Counted from the first letter of the stretch, positions 48,895-60,845 are shown. The stretch: 64,000 nt of DNA from Diphasiastrum complanatum (GCA_029204225.1 CM055108.1:17831779-17895778), one strand, 5' to 3'. Numbers and translations are program-made. Notes: generated by a model not told the origin, from the sequence alone.

Positions 48895-50250
48895 TGATTC
48901 TCTATCAAAAAATCAAATTCTATGTCCATCGTTGTTTTCCATTGATCAGCATCAGGTGTAGACATTGCCTCTGGAACTGTATTTGGTTCATGCATGAAGT
49001 AGCAAGCTGCATCATCCATAAAATGGGATGGAAGTTGTCTGGGTTGATTCGATCTTCTTGGCTGGATATCGACCCCCTGATGTGATTCGACTTGTTGAGG
49101 TTCTGACTCATTTTCCAAGTTAGTATCGATTTTTAGGTTTTCGATCTTGGAGTCTTTTTTGATACATAGATAAAAAATTTCTTCTATACTTGGATCAAAA
49201 ATTTCTCGAGCATTTCCCTTGTGGTTGATAAATTGATCTTCCACAAAAATGACACCTCTGCTCGTGAATGTTTTTTCTATTTCCAAATTGTAGAGCTTGT
49301 ATGCCTTGTGATATGAGGAGTAGATAATGAAAATCGATTTTGTGCTTTTGTCATCCAGCGTCTTTCTTAGATCTTCGGAGATCTGAGCATAAGCAATGCA
49401 TCCAAACACTCTAATATGCTTGAGTGATGGTTTTGATCCTGTCCACACCTCATAAGGTGTCTTGCCATTCAGGGCTTTGGTGATTTTGTAGATAGGTGGC
49501 TGTAGTAACAGCTTATATCCAAAATTTCTCTGGAAGAGAGGCATGGGCCAACATGCTCTTGGCACTTTCGATGAGTGTCTGATTCTTCCGTTCAGCTACC
49601 TAAGGTGAGTAGCTAGTTGTGAATTGTTGATGTATTTCGTTGGCCTTGTAGAACTCCTTAAATTATTTGGAGATGAATTCTCCCCCTCCATCTGTGCGTA
49701 GATCTTTGATCTTCCTCTGGGTTTGATTTTCTGTAAACACCTTAAACTACATGAAGAACTTGAATGCCTCTGATTAGTTTTTCAAAAAATAGGTTGTAGT
49801 CCTTCGAGAGACATCATCGATGAAGGTTAGGAGGTATAGAACTCCTCCTTTGGAAGCAGTCTACATCGGGCCACATATGTCGCTATGTACAAGATCTAGC
49901 AGGTCTTTGGAAGTATGAATTGAGTCAGAACTGAAAGGACTTCTAGCATGCTTGCTGATTATACAGCTTTTACATGGAGAAGTTGGCTTGCTGACAGAAG
50001 ACAGATCTTGTACTAGTCTCTGAGTTGACATTTATTGAGTACTATTGAAGTTCAAATGGTCTAATCTAAAATGCCAAATCATATCAGATGAATTGAAACA
50101 AAAGTAAAAGTGTGAAGAGCTTGATTGTTGGAAGAATAACAATGGTTGAGTTTGTAGAGATTGTCATTTTTTCTCCCAAAAGCTAAAATTTTTCGGGATT
50201 TGCCAAGAATTGTGCAACCTTGTGTGTCGAATTCGACTCTCTGACCTGAA
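48855..50250 (-). pseudogene. Copia integrase and linker, broken
   Basis: The linker and post-integrase region form the frame 48855-49565 (TPYEVWTGSKPSLKHIRVFG, FIIYSSYHKAYKLYN). Above it, short frames give the integrase core up to the pre-integrase start (VEFDTQGCTILGKSRKIL) at 50250, where the solo LTR cuts in. Confidence 0.85.
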
Positions 50251-50255
50251 TCAGC

Positions 50256-51469
50256 TGTTGGAGAAAGAGGGTGTGTCGTGCGTGAGAAACGAAAATAGCT
50301 CGAAAAGAAAACGAACACAAAAAAGAAACGAATTTGAAACTCGTATGATAAACAAACTCGAACATGAAGTGTTTGTGTGCAGCAGAATGAACTATATTAC
50401 TCTTTTCTTAAGCATGACTACGCCTATCAGAAATGAACATAACGTTAGTGATAGAAATCACGTTCGTTCTGATTACGTAGCCAAACATTAACAAAACATC
50501 AGAAGAATAATTCGTTGCGAACAGCTAGACAAATTATTTGTCGTGAATGATTCGTGAAGAGCTAGACTGAGCTCGACTGATAATCAGTCGTGAATGATTC
50601 GCAAAAGGCAAGACTAAATATTAGTCGTCAACACATAATAACTCGCTAAGAATAGATTACCAAATTGAGCAACAAGAAAGTAAGACAGGATGAAGAAAAG
50701 CATAATAATATTGACACAAATCTGAATGCAGAACAACAGAGCTGTTATCAGATTAAGTATAGCAAAATATACATGTCAATAATGCGGTAGAGCACAAGAC
50801 AATAGCGGGTGAAACTGCGTGCTCTACAAAGCTAATTCAATCTGTAAAAGAAATGAACCTATTACTGACAATAAAGAATCAATGCGCAAGGCATCTACTT
50901 CATCTAGATGCTATTATTTTACACACACTTTTTCATTCATCAGGTTGTTTTGAATACGCAAGTGGTATTCAATATATATACACAATGTTATAGGTGTGCA
51001 AATGAAGAAAGTACAAAGTGGATGTGCTGTCTGTAGGAGATCGTGGGTGGCTGTTGCCGTTGTCAAATCTGTTAGCGCAGTTGTATGGGATGAGTGTGAA
51101 AAGGCCGCGACATCAGCCTTTGCTGAAATGAACGTTGGTGAAGATGCGAAAAATGCGCCACTCTAACGAAATGCCTTAGGATTTGATTTACAGGGTGCCT
51201 TCGCTTTTCCTAGGGCACCTTTGGGATTTTGTAAGGCAATGTCATCTTTTTCACCTGTCACAAATCACGTGTAAAAACACAGTGTCGCATTTTTTGCCTT
51301 TTCTTCACTTGTGAGAATCTACTTGTATTTATGCAGACAGTCGCGTTTTATTCGTCTGTCTTATTTTACATGTAAATATGCAGACTGTGTGACAACATGA
51401 GTAAAAATGCAGCATGAATGGAAGCAGATTAAAATGGGATTTAGGAGAGTAGATGAGATAAATCCAACA
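50256..51469. repeat. Solo LTR, 1214 bp, inside the older copia
   Basis: The ends TGTTGGAGAAAG and ATAAATCCAACA form a 7-bp inverted terminus (TGTTGGA/TCCAACA). The flanks are TCAGC and TCAGT, a 5-bp duplication with one mismatch. The copia coding reads continuously when it is skipped (RITD, then SGQRVEF). A TATATATA word lies near 50976. Fragments of the same family lie at 28731-29066, 46045-46140 and 53470-53700. A solo LTR arises by recombination between two LTRs. Confidence 0.85.
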
Positions 51470-52600
51470 TCAGTGATTCTGCTAACTGAGAGCATATTCT
51501 TGGTCAGATTTGGAACGTGGAGAACGTTGGACAACAACTTGATTTCACCTTTTTGAAATTTGATTCTAACTATTCTTTCACCCTGGATCGAATGTGATGA
51601 GTTGTCTCCAAGTTGCACAACTCGAGAGTGGGTGAAAGATTTATAATCTTTAAACCAGTCTTGATGGTGAGTCATGTGTTGAGTTGCTCCAGAATCAAGA
51701 TACCAAGAATCGATATCCTATTGTTCTCCAACCTTGGTCATAAAGGCTGCTTCATCTTCCTCTTGCTATTGGGTCGAAAAACTGGTTGAAGCACTATGTG
51801 CTTGTTGTTGGAACTGCTTCTTCTTCTCATTGTTGAATTTCAAAGTTCTGCAATCCTTGATTTCATGTCCAATTCTCTTGTAGTATATGCAGAATAGTTT
51901 CTGCTTTGGTTGGAAAGATGAAGAGTTCGAATTCGACCCTGAGCCCATAATTCGACCCAAAGCCAAAATTCGATTCTAAGTCAAAATTCGATCCTGACTG
52001 CATATTGCTCTTCTTTTTGAATTTGAACTTTCATTTTTGGAATATAGAGCTTGAGGATCCAACCATGTGCCTGAGGAGGTTGCAGATCTTCTGGCCTGCT
52101 CTTGTTAAAGTAATGAAATCACTCTTGAAAGGGTGATATTCTCTTGATCAAAATTGCTAGGACCCAATTCTCATAGGCCTCAGGAAGACTCGATAATAGA
52201 GTCATAACAACATTGGTATCTTCTATGACTAAGCCAGTTGCAATCATCTGCTCCATAAGATTTTGGAAAGTGTTGATATGGTTCGAAATACTTACTGCTT
52301 CAAACATTTTCAGGGTGAAGAATTTCTTCCTCAAATGGAATTTGGAGGTGACGTCCCTGATATTGTAGAGGGTTGCTAGGATGTCCATGCATCCTTAGCA
52401 GTCCGAACAACACATATGTGACTAATTTGATTATCTATGATGTTGAGAGTGATCATGACAAAAGCCTTGCCATCTTTCAGTCTCCATTTGGTGATAGTGG
52501 CTGTATCACCTTCACTTATGTGCCATCAACGATGTCCCGCAGTTCCTTGGCTAGTAGTGTGACCTTCATTTCGAACTTCTAAAAATGGTAGTTACTCCCA
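51470..52600 (-). pseudogene. Copia gag and protease, broken
   Basis: The gag frame 52119-52388 (MDILATLYNIRDVTSKFHLR, SLPEAYENWVLAI) leads to a CCHC-like knuckle with its second Cys changed to Tyr (CIYYKRIGHEIKDC, 51766-51966). The protease end and following region (HHQDWFKDYKSFTHSRVVQL, VPNLTKNMLSVSRITD) are at 51470-51675. Confidence 0.85.
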
Positions 52601-52756
52601 TCAAGTCTGTAGTAGATAGATCCATTCTGGTTGAGCGAGATTGTTGATAGAAACAACGATTTTGTGATACTGCTGGCTACGCACTTGCTAGAAGAACGTC
52701 TTAATAAAAACAAGACTTGATAATCCACAAATAATGTGCAGATTACCGAGCAGCCC

Positions 52757-52768
52757 GCTCTGATACCA
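52757..52768 (-). other. Primer-binding site (initiator Met tRNA)
   Basis: The minus strand reads TGGTATCAGAGC directly after the 5' LTR. Confidence 0.93.
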
Positions 52769-53449
52769 TGTCAGAAATCGAGAGGTTAGTCAGCGGAAGC
52801 TCGAATGGGTGCGTGTAGGATCAAAAGCGCCACAATTAATAGCAGAATATTCAGATTGAATGATTCAGACAAATGCTCAATAAAACAATATAGTAGTTAG
52901 ATTGAGAATTTGTACTCTGATTAATATCAAACAGTGAGTACAATTTTTAAAGTGATAACTTCAGCTTACAGTCGTTGAGCGTGAGAATGCTGGCTACAAA
53001 AAGATTGATCAGATTAAGAATTATCAGAAGAAGTTTTCTGATGAAGATTCTAGGATTGATATACAACAAATTATCTACAACAACCGTTTTGTTGCAGTTA
53101 TTATAGCCGTCTCATTTCAATTAATGCATGTACAAAGTCGGCGAACTGTCAATGCCAAGTCGTTGAGTCGGACGATATCGAATTCTACAAGTATCGAAAA
53201 AAATATACAATGACTCGAAAAATTATAATGACTAAAAAGATTACGGATTTTTTGAGTCGATCTCGTATAATTCTGATTTTAGGTATCGAAAAATATAGGA
53301 TTTTTTGAATCGATACAATATCGAAAAATTGTAGAAAGTTCGATCTTGAATTTTTCGATCTTCTGCTAAAAAATTCGAGCCTTCTGTTTTTGAATTTTTC
53401 AGGATGCTCATTAATGAATGGATTTGAGACCGAGCATCGAATTCCAACA
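52769..53449 (-). repeat. 5' LTR of the 46.7-53.4 kb copia
   Basis: 681 bp, next to the primer-binding site. It differs from the 3' LTR at scattered positions and small indels, far more than the LTR pair at 16.7-22.9 kb. Confidence 0.93.
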
Positions 53450-53780
53450 CCTCCTTGGTGATACTATTTCTATGCAACAATCTGCAGAAATGAACTGATT
53501 GTCGCACAGTTCACATTTCTCCCAACTCCCGAAAAATGCGACAATTTTTCGACAGTGACTTCTTTTCAAACAATTCGAAGAAATACACTATTTGTCGGCT
53601 TTTTCGCATTTTCCCAAAATGTGAAAAATGCGAAATGTGTCGTGATTATATCTCTGCATTTACATTCTTTTAGACTGTTCTTGCTTATAGTAGTCCATAA
53701 TAATGGGAGAGTTGTTCCGCAACTATTTTCTTCTCTCTTCCTCAGTTCGCGTCCTGCCTTCAACATGGAGGTAGTTCTTA
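53450..53780 (-). repeat. LTR-family fragment
   Basis: CAACAATCTGCAGAAATG and ATTGTCGCACAGT align with CAACAATCTGCATATAAG and ATTGTCGCTACAGT near 28830. The fragment therefore belongs to the solo-LTR family. Boundaries are approximate. Confidence 0.5.
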
Positions 53781-54540
53781 AAATTTAGGAAACTTAATTA
53801 GACTTCTTATCTAACTCCTACAATCTAACTACTCTAGACCTATTCCTCACATGTGGGAGCATGGTCTCACACATGCGGATTACAAAATGTACAATAAACT
53901 ATATGATTATCAAGCTAATATATGCCAATTTTCATATAATATTCATGAGGATACCATTCATCATGAAGCACATTAAATACTTTCAAAGAGAGAAATGTAC
54001 ATGACACACTTTGTGCAATACATAGAACTAGACCAGGAAACAAGGTGTATGGGAATGCTAGGACTTCCAATGGGCAATTGCCAAAAACATATAAAATAAG
54101 CTCAAAGGCAACTCCAGTCCCTTGCTTTTTGGGAATGTGTGGATGGAATGGTAATAAAACAAAATTTTGTCTGGCTCTGTAGTGGTAGTGTGGACCACAT
54201 ATAGAAACTCATCGATTGTGGATGTTAGAAAGAGTTGGATCTAATTTACCTTTTCTCGCTAAAGGAGTATGATGTTTTAGCTCAAAAAAATGGAAGCAAA
54301 CATCAACCAATTAATGATCACCTTTGAAATTTAAGATGTATTCATTATAAAAGCAACAAGTGCATGTATAGCATTATGATTTGAAGTTTTGTTTTTGCAA
54401 AGAAATTGAACTTCTTGAAGATACAAATCTTGAAGTCCAATTATTTGTTTGCAATGGTCTTATTTAACACTAACATCATTACGTAAAAGATTTACCTTGT
54501 ACATCTCAATCTGCTTAACTAAAGGCCAAGTTGGACTTGG
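53781..54540. other. No gene seen
   Basis: AT-rich, with only short frames. CACATGTGGG and CACACATGCGG words occur near 53850. Confidence 0.5.
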
Positions 54541-54544
54541 GGCA

Positions 54545-54650
54545 TGTGATTTTTGGATGTCCCCATTCTAGGTGATGAGATTTGATCTCAAATCTCCAAT
54601 TGCTGCACATAACACTCTTATCCAACTAGGCTACGTTGAGGCCAAAGTCC
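54545..54650 (-). mobile_element. SINE-like tRNA-derived head
   Basis: The minus strand reads TAGCCTAGTTGGATAAGAG, like a pol III box A, then about 22 bases later AGATTTGAGATCAAATCTC, like a box B. The spacing and words fit the tRNA-derived 5' part of plant SINEs. The tail and target duplication were not identified, so it may be a fragment or a tRNA pseudogene. Confidence 0.5.
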
Positions 54651-54987
54651 AATTATCAAATTCTCATTCAAATCACCTTATGGAAGTACGATTTATGCTC
54701 AAATTAACCTTGCAAGAAAGATGTTTCATTATCAATACTAATGCAAGGTTGTATAACTAGGATTAAGGCTCAAAACAGGATGAGTGTATTCTTGATTGTT
54801 GGTGAGGATGTAGGTAGAGCTCCACCTTCACGAAATGGAGCATTATTAAAAGTTGGGATGTCAATACATACATCTCAAATGAAGTATCGTACATTGTTGG
54901 ATGAGGTTGGGGCCTTGTCTGCAACCTCAGTCATAAGCATCAAGATTCCTCATCGCCACAAAGGGTGCAAGCAAGAGTGTCCAACAT

Positions 54988-55200
54988 CTTCCATCTAGAA
55001 TCAAAATTCATGATCAACATATTCCATCCAAATCAAGATTCATGATCAACATCTTCCATCCAAAATCAAGATTTATGATCAACATCTTCGATCCATGATC
55101 AAAATTCATGATCAACATCTTCGATCCAAAATCAAGATTCATGATCAACATCTTCCGTCCATGATCAAAATTCAGGATCAACATCTTCCATCCAAAGTAG
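54988..55200. repeat. 33-bp minisatellite, about six units
   Basis: ATTCATGATCAACATCTTCC and relatives recur at about 55011, 55043, 55076, 55109, 55142 and 55176, alternating CCAAAATCAAG and CCATGATCAAA fillers. Confidence 0.85.
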
Positions 55201-55447
55201 ATTCATGACTAGACACTCTAAGCCTTCTGAATTGTTGGAAGACGATGTGAGATGCATGCCCTTTAAGTGGCCAGGAGTAGGAATAAGCTATTTCATCAAA
55301 GCAAATTTATATTTAAATTGAAGTGAAAGAAACAATGGAGTAACACTAAAGAAATAATTTAAGAGCATTGATCGTTATAAGGTTTACATGGATGATGGTG
55401 GTGGGTGGGAGAGGATAGTTGGGAGAGACTAGTATAGAGAAGAATTC

Positions 55448-55583
55448 ATGGCTGCCGTGGTTACGAGAGTGTCCTCGATCATCGCTATCAATGGAAGGAC
55501 CTCTTCGCTCGGCAACGCAACTTCTGGCATTTGGACATGGCGGAAAGCTGCTAGGCGCTGTGACGGTGGATTTTTTCGTTGTG
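55448..55583 (+). CDS. Candidate first exon of the YebC/TACO1-family gene
   Basis: ATG 55448 in a good plant context (ATTCATGGCTGCC) opens 45 codons starting MAAVVTRVSSIIAING. They are rich in Ser, Arg, Thr and Ala with no acidic residue until late, as in an organelle transit peptide. A donor (G/GTTAGT) at 55584 ends the exon in phase 1. That phase does not join in frame with the exon at 56496, so an extra exon, another acceptor or a mutation must intervene. The other frame through here has no ATG start. Confidence 0.45.
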
Positions 55584-55639
55584 GTTAGTTCCTTGTATGT
55601 ATATTTGTTCTTGTTTGCATGATCTTTTCCCAGAGATAG

Positions 55640-56180
55640 ACTCGGTTTGGCTTTGTTTTAGGCAACTGAGAGAGACTCTGCTTATTCGTATAGTGTTTTG
55701 ATATATGAGTGAAGAGCAGATTTGGTTTGGTTTTGTTTTAGGTAACTGAGACTCTGCTTATTCGAACAGTGTTTTGATTTATGAGTAAAGAACAGATTCG
55801 GTTTGGCTTTGCTTTAGGCAACTGAGACTCTGCTTATTCGAACAGTGTTTTGATAAATGAGTAAAGAACAGATTCGGTTTGGTTTTGTTTTAGGCAACTG
55901 AGACTCTGCTTATTCGAACAGTGTTTTGATAAATGAGTAAAGAACAGATTCGGTTTGGTTTTGTTTTTGGCAACTGAGAATCTGCTTATTCGAACAGTGT
56001 TTTGATAAATGAGTAAAGAACAGATTCGGTTTGGTTTTGTTTTAGGTAACTGAGACTCTGCTCATTAGAATAGTGTTTTGTTTGAGTAAAGAATAGATTC
56101 GGTTTGGTTTTGTTTTAGGCAACTGAGACTCTGCTCATTAGCATAATGTTTTGTTTTATGAGTAAAGAACATATGCTCCA
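55640..56180 (+). repeat. 76-bp intronic minisatellite, about seven units
   Basis: Units recur at about 55661, 55741, 55817, 55893, 55969, 56045 and 56118, each with TTTGGTTTTGTTTTAGGC and CTCTGCTTATTCGAACAG. The TTTTGTTTTAG word in most units looks like a splice acceptor. They lie inside the putative first intron. Confidence 0.85.
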
Positions 56181-56495
56181 TTACATCTGCCTCTGAAGCA
56201 ATCTTCTCCTTGCAGAAAGTGTCTTGTACAATTCTTTTCGTTTAGTTTTCCTTGTATTCTCTTCTTGTACGCTACCTGTCGTTTAGTTTCTGTTTAGTTT
56301 CCTTTGTATTCCATTCGTTATCGTACGCTTCCTTCCGTTTAATTTTTGTTTTCTTGTAATCCTTTCGTTTAGCGATAACAGCAACGATGGCTCATTTACT
56401 TTTGTGGTGCTTGTCAAAATTAGATGGTAATAGCTATAAATTTTGAAGATTGAAGAACCTTTCTAGTTGAGTACTCTGCATCTTTTGTTTCGTAG

Positions 56496-56768
56496 CACCC
56501 AATGTTTTATTCGAAGCAGCGAAAGTTCACTGAAATTGATTGTGGTGTATTACCAGGAAGGTTACAGATCCATTATTGGTCGAAGCTTAAGGAGAATGGT
56601 CAAAGCAGAAGCTGGGAAATCAGCGGTATAGACGGCAAAGGAAATGCTTGGGGGGGAGTTGAGGTTCATAAACTAGGGCCTGCCCTTGGCAGATTTGGCT
56701 CCAGGCGGCTGTGGATATCGGTACCTCTTCAAATGGGAAGGCGCTCGTCCAAAATTGCCACTAGAAAG
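56496..56768 (+). CDS. YebC/TACO1-family exon (translational activator-like, DUF28)
   Basis: The acceptor is TTTTGTTTCGTAG and the donor is AAAG/GTAAAC. The exon is open throughout in one frame. It ends LQMGRRSSKIATRK, the highly conserved start of the plant organellar YebC-like domain, whose bacterial counterparts begin with a similar small basic block. The preceding 75 or so residues (ISGIDGKGNAWGGVEVHKLG) would be the organelle-targeting and linker region. YebC/TACO1 proteins bind ribosomes or RNA to aid translation of difficult sequences in organelles. I could not find the following exon before 64000, so the gene either has a very long intron or is truncated here. Confidence 0.65.
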
Positions 56769-57996
56769 GTAAACAAGCCTCCCGCATCCTATTTGAATAG
56801 TTCATAAAAAGTTGCAGTAAAGTGAGGTGAGCATATAATGAACTATGTTCGGAATAAAGTCAGATGAAAGCAACATAGCAACGGTGCAAACGGCAGCAAT
56901 ATTAGCGTATGGATTTCTTAAACAACTGACGATCTATAAAATAAGACTCTTGTACTGCATGAATACGTAAGCTGTGAAGCACTTTTGCTGTGTTGCAAGT
57001 GAATAGGGAATTAGAGTGTCTTTGGTATAGTGGAAAGTTCTGGCCCGAGGAAACCATGAAAACTCCTCTGACTATCCACGGCATAGAAACCATGCGGAAG
57101 CCTCTTTTTGACTGCGTTAACTTTGCTTTTATTGTGGAGAATACGAGATTTATATGGTTTGCAAAAGTTACACTTGAAATATGCTGAGATTCACCTGGTT
57201 TACGAAAGTGACATTTAAAATCTACTTAATAATGTGAGTCCGAACATTAAACCCTGTAAAGCCCGTGTGGCGGGCCTATTGTCCTGGGCTCGTAAGGGAC
57301 AACTTTTTGTGCTGTATTGTTTTCTTCAAAATACGACTTCGGTTCCTGCAGCATGTGCAGGTTCTAGATCGTGCCACCTGCCAAATCCATTTGGGATGAA
57401 GGAAATACACAATTTAAGGCGTTGCAAAGAGGGGGTTAGATGGAAACGATAGAAACCATGGAGTGGAGGGGAGATCTAGAAGAACCATGTAGATGTGCAT
57501 TATGGAAATGGACCAACCTGACTTTGAGAATGGATTTGGTGGTGTATGGCTTGTTTGGGGACCTCAATAAAGAAGTCACGTGTAGGTGAAGACCTCTCCT
57601 CTCCTCAAGGTCTATACAGTGTAGCAAATTCATTCAATTGCACAGCGGATATACAGATAAAGGAAGTCAATTAAAAGGGTCAAGTGTGTGAAGGTGTGGC
57701 TTTGGGAGTCAAGTATTTTAGACATGTTGAAGGCAATGATTTGGTGATGGAAAGGAAGGAAAAAGGCATCTTTATACTTCTGCAAAGTACAGTAGCATGG
57801 TAGCATGGCAATCTCAATGTATAACGTGGACTATTTGAGGTTGAAAACACGTGAAGAGGTTTGATGATCCTTGCCTAGGTGCCCACATTTGGTGAGAAGT
57901 TAGAACCATGTGACAACATCTGGCAAAGAGTTACCGACAAACATATTGCATGATATATATTGCAAGTAGAGTGATTTTCCGTGACACAATGACATG

Positions 57997-58000
<4 letters not shown>
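56769..58000. other. Intron or flank; no exon recognised
   Basis: No continuation of the YebC domain was found in any plus-strand frame. Only short frames occur. Confidence 0.5.

Positions 58001-58039
<39 letters not shown>
58001..58039. repeat. (CT)n microsatellite
   Basis: A CT run of about 39 bp. Confidence 0.95.
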
Positions 58040-58042
<3 letters not shown>

Positions 58043-58279
58043 TCCATTACAGCCGTGAACTCCATCCCGGCCCTGTTTCAGTGGTGCTCCACGCTCATGA
58101 CGTCTGATCCTATGCCTGCCTGTCCGGCGGGCTCCTTGCTGTGCCTCAAACTGGTTTTGCTGGTCAACTTCAAGCCATTGCTGCTGGTTTGCTGATCAAC
58201 TGCTACCAATATCGTTGCCCTAATGCCTTGCATTGTGAGTTGCCTTTTAGAGATTTGCTATCTGATCATTGATTGGAGT

Positions 58280-59075
58280 AAGATACTATGAGCTGAACCA
58301 TGGCCAGGAATACGAAGGGTGGTGCACCTGCCTCCGCTCCTCAACCATCTTCTTCTGACTCCCATCGCTTCAGCCTCAACATCTTTTACACCTTCAGCTA
58401 TGCTTCAGCCATTTACTCCTCAGCCATCTTCTGTTTCCAACATTGCTTTAGCGTCTTCCTCACAGCCAGATCCACTGTCTCTTTCTCCTTCTATGCCTGT
58501 GGCAGTTCCTATTTTCCGATTAAATCCTATTCTTGGTAATAGTGGACTTATTGCAGCTCTTCCTTTAACTTTGAATACTCCAGAAGCATGTTTGCCTCCA
58601 TCCTTCATGATCTCTGTTATTCGTGTAGATCAAGAACGTTCATTCTAGTAACTTAACAACCACTGAGAAAGACGGGCTTCTCACGAATCTATGATCCTAG
58701 TTGTGCAAATGCACCTCCAGAAGCTAGATACGTCCACCAAAGAACTTAGGAAAGAAGTTGTTGTTATAAAAAATGAAGCGTCTTTCCAAATAGCTACTTT
58801 AGCTATAATTTAGCAGCTCGAAAATCAGGTAGAAAGGCATCATATGGCTGTCCAATCATGGGCAGGTGTACGTAAAGTTCGACTAATGCTATTCTTCCAC
58901 CTCCTCCTCCACGTTTGTTTATCTTGACCACATTCACTGAGAGCTATCTGCGAGAGCAGAAAGCTCTTAATGTTCGTATTAGAGGTATTTTGAAGTCCCA
59001 AGATGTCGTTGGAGAGGCTAAGAAGTTTTTGGAAGAGAATCTTTAGTATCACGACAAAGGAATGGAAACTGCTTG
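58280..59075 (+). pseudogene. LINE ORF1 remnant (copy A)
   Basis: Shifting plus-strand frames give a Ser/Pro-rich head (58319-58648), then SWAGVRK, and LNVRIRGILKSQDVVGEAKK with FLEENL at about 58960-59045. This resembles the RNA-binding ORF1 of plant LINEs and parallels the better kept copy C at 61.5-62.15 kb. The sequence then jumps straight into the LINE 3' region with no reverse transcriptase between. Confidence 0.5.
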
Positions 59076-59546
59076 GCAGCCTTAGTTCTCAGCCTCTGAT
59101 CACAGCCCGCCAGGACCCAATATCTGGTGATGATGATGATGATGGCGACATGCTCGTTCATAGAGATCAGAGACAACGCACCACTCATAGTCATGTTGTA
59201 GCTCGAGCTATCTGACCTATCATGAGGAGACACACATCTCATCCTCCCAGATGATGCCAGCGGCTACCAAAGTTCCCCCATGCTGTAGCCTGTATCACAT
59301 CCTTCTATAACATTAGCGGGACATGATGATAGTGCTATACCTCTTTTTGACATTTAGTTGTATTTATAAACCTACATATCTCATTGCATTTATATCAGTT
59401 CAGAGTATTTAGATATGTTGTTTTTGTTATTGTTTCGGAGACATTTCACACGCTCCCATTTTTACCACATACTTGACATGTACATTTACTAGTCTTATAT
59501 GCTTTTTAGAATGGAAAAGACATTAATAAAGGTTTCTTTCTTTCTT

Positions 59547-59619
<73 letters not shown>

Positions 59620-59620
59620 A
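59076..59620 (+). mobile_element. LINE 3' region and tail (copy A)
   Basis: SQPLITARQDPISGDDDDDG and HRDQRQRTTHSHV match SQPLITSFF, an acidic run and HRDQRQCTSHHHV at 60350-60500. The 3' end reads GTCTTATATGCTTTTTAGAA and GACATTAATAAAGG, then TTTC, CT and CA repeats (to 59620). Confidence 0.65.
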
Positions 59621-59639
59621 CTTCTATATTGATATTTAT

Positions 59640-59923
59640 CCTTTTATTTTCCTCAGCAGAGCAGGCGGTTAAGATCTTGCACCTGTACCCTCTTCGGAGC
59701 TGGAGGTTAAGCTCTTGTATATTCGCTTTTATATGCTTTTTATGATTCTATATTGGATGTGTCTTTACCTAGCTAGAGAGAGTTCTATATTGTCTTTTCC
59801 ACTTAGACTAGCATTTTTTTTTATGTTGTCCGACATGGATAGTGCTCCTATGAGATATGTACTTATTCATTCTGTCTTATGTGCCCTTGGGCACCCAACA
59901 AACATTAATACATTTTCTTTCTT

Positions 59924-59979
<56 letters not shown>

Positions 59980-60111
59980 CTTCTATGTTCCTTTTTTGTT
60001 GTTTGGAGATGTTTCTATATTACTACACACTACTAAGACGTACTACTTTGTCTTATATGCCTTTTGGCATCCAAAGACATCAATGAAGATTTTTTTCCTC
60101 TCTGTCTCTAG
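59640..60111 (+). mobile_element. Two further LINE 3' tails
   Basis: GTCTTATGTGCCCTTGGGCA, then ACATTAATACATTTTC and CT/CA repeats (59872-59978), and GTCTTATATGCCTTTTGGCA, then ACATCAATGAAGAT (60052-60110), are variants of the same tail. Confidence 0.55.
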
Positions 60112-60845
60112 AGATTGGGAGGTTCCATGGTATTCCTAGAGAGGAGCGGATTTGCTACTTATGCTCTCTAGGTGAGGTGGAGTCTACGGAGCACTTTGTC
60201 TTTAGATGGCCTGTGTACTATGAGATCAGAGGGCGATATCATTGCCTGTTTCGAGACATACCTATCACTCTACGCTCTCTCGTAGCCTATGAGGACCCAC
60301 AATGATGGTACGCGAGATGTTCATACTACGGACACCCCAGCATTTTACCTCACAGCCATTGATTACTTCATTCTTTACTAGTCGGAGATCGCGTGATTTA
60401 GTGCCTGAGGATGAGGATTATGACGATGACGAGGATGATAGCCGCTCGCATGCTCATAGAGATCAGAGACAATGTACTTCCCACCATCACGTTACTTCCA
60501 GGATCACCTGACATCCTACGCAGAGACGTACTACTACTACACATGCTCATGCTCACAGACGACGCCGGCAGGTTTTAGTGCTTTCTCATGCTGTGGCTCG
60601 TATTACATCTTTTTACAGCATCAGCACAATAACAGAAGTAGCACAGTCTTGACATCTTGACATAGATACATATGATTATTATGCACGCACACTCTCGCAT
60701 ACGTGTCTATTTTAGTTTGTACTAGATGTTTTTTTTTTTTTTAGTTTGGAGATGTTTTATACGCTCCCATGGTTACCACATACTTGACATGTACTTCATT
60801 AGTCTTATGTGCCTTTTGGCATGGAAAAGACATTAATAAAGCTTT

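Larger units (their letters stand above)
46750..53449 (-). mobile_element. Old Ty1/copia element with both LTRs, hit by a solo LTR
   Basis: The LTRs at 46750-47424 and 52769-53449 share ends TGTCAGAAATC and CCAACA but differ at many places. The primer-binding site is of iMet type and the polypurine tract is TAAGGGGGAG. All domains are present but broken by stops and shifts. The bases outside the LTRs (TCTCA on the left, CCTCC on the right) do not match, so the duplication has decayed or one flank was rearranged. A 1214-bp solo LTR interrupts the protease to pre-integrase region. Confidence 0.93.

Noticed and set aside
55419-55622. Alternative longer frame over the first YebC exon
   Set aside because: It begins at TTG, not ATG, and its product has no transit-peptide character. 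The ATG at 55448 in another frame is more plausible, although the intron phase is unsolved.
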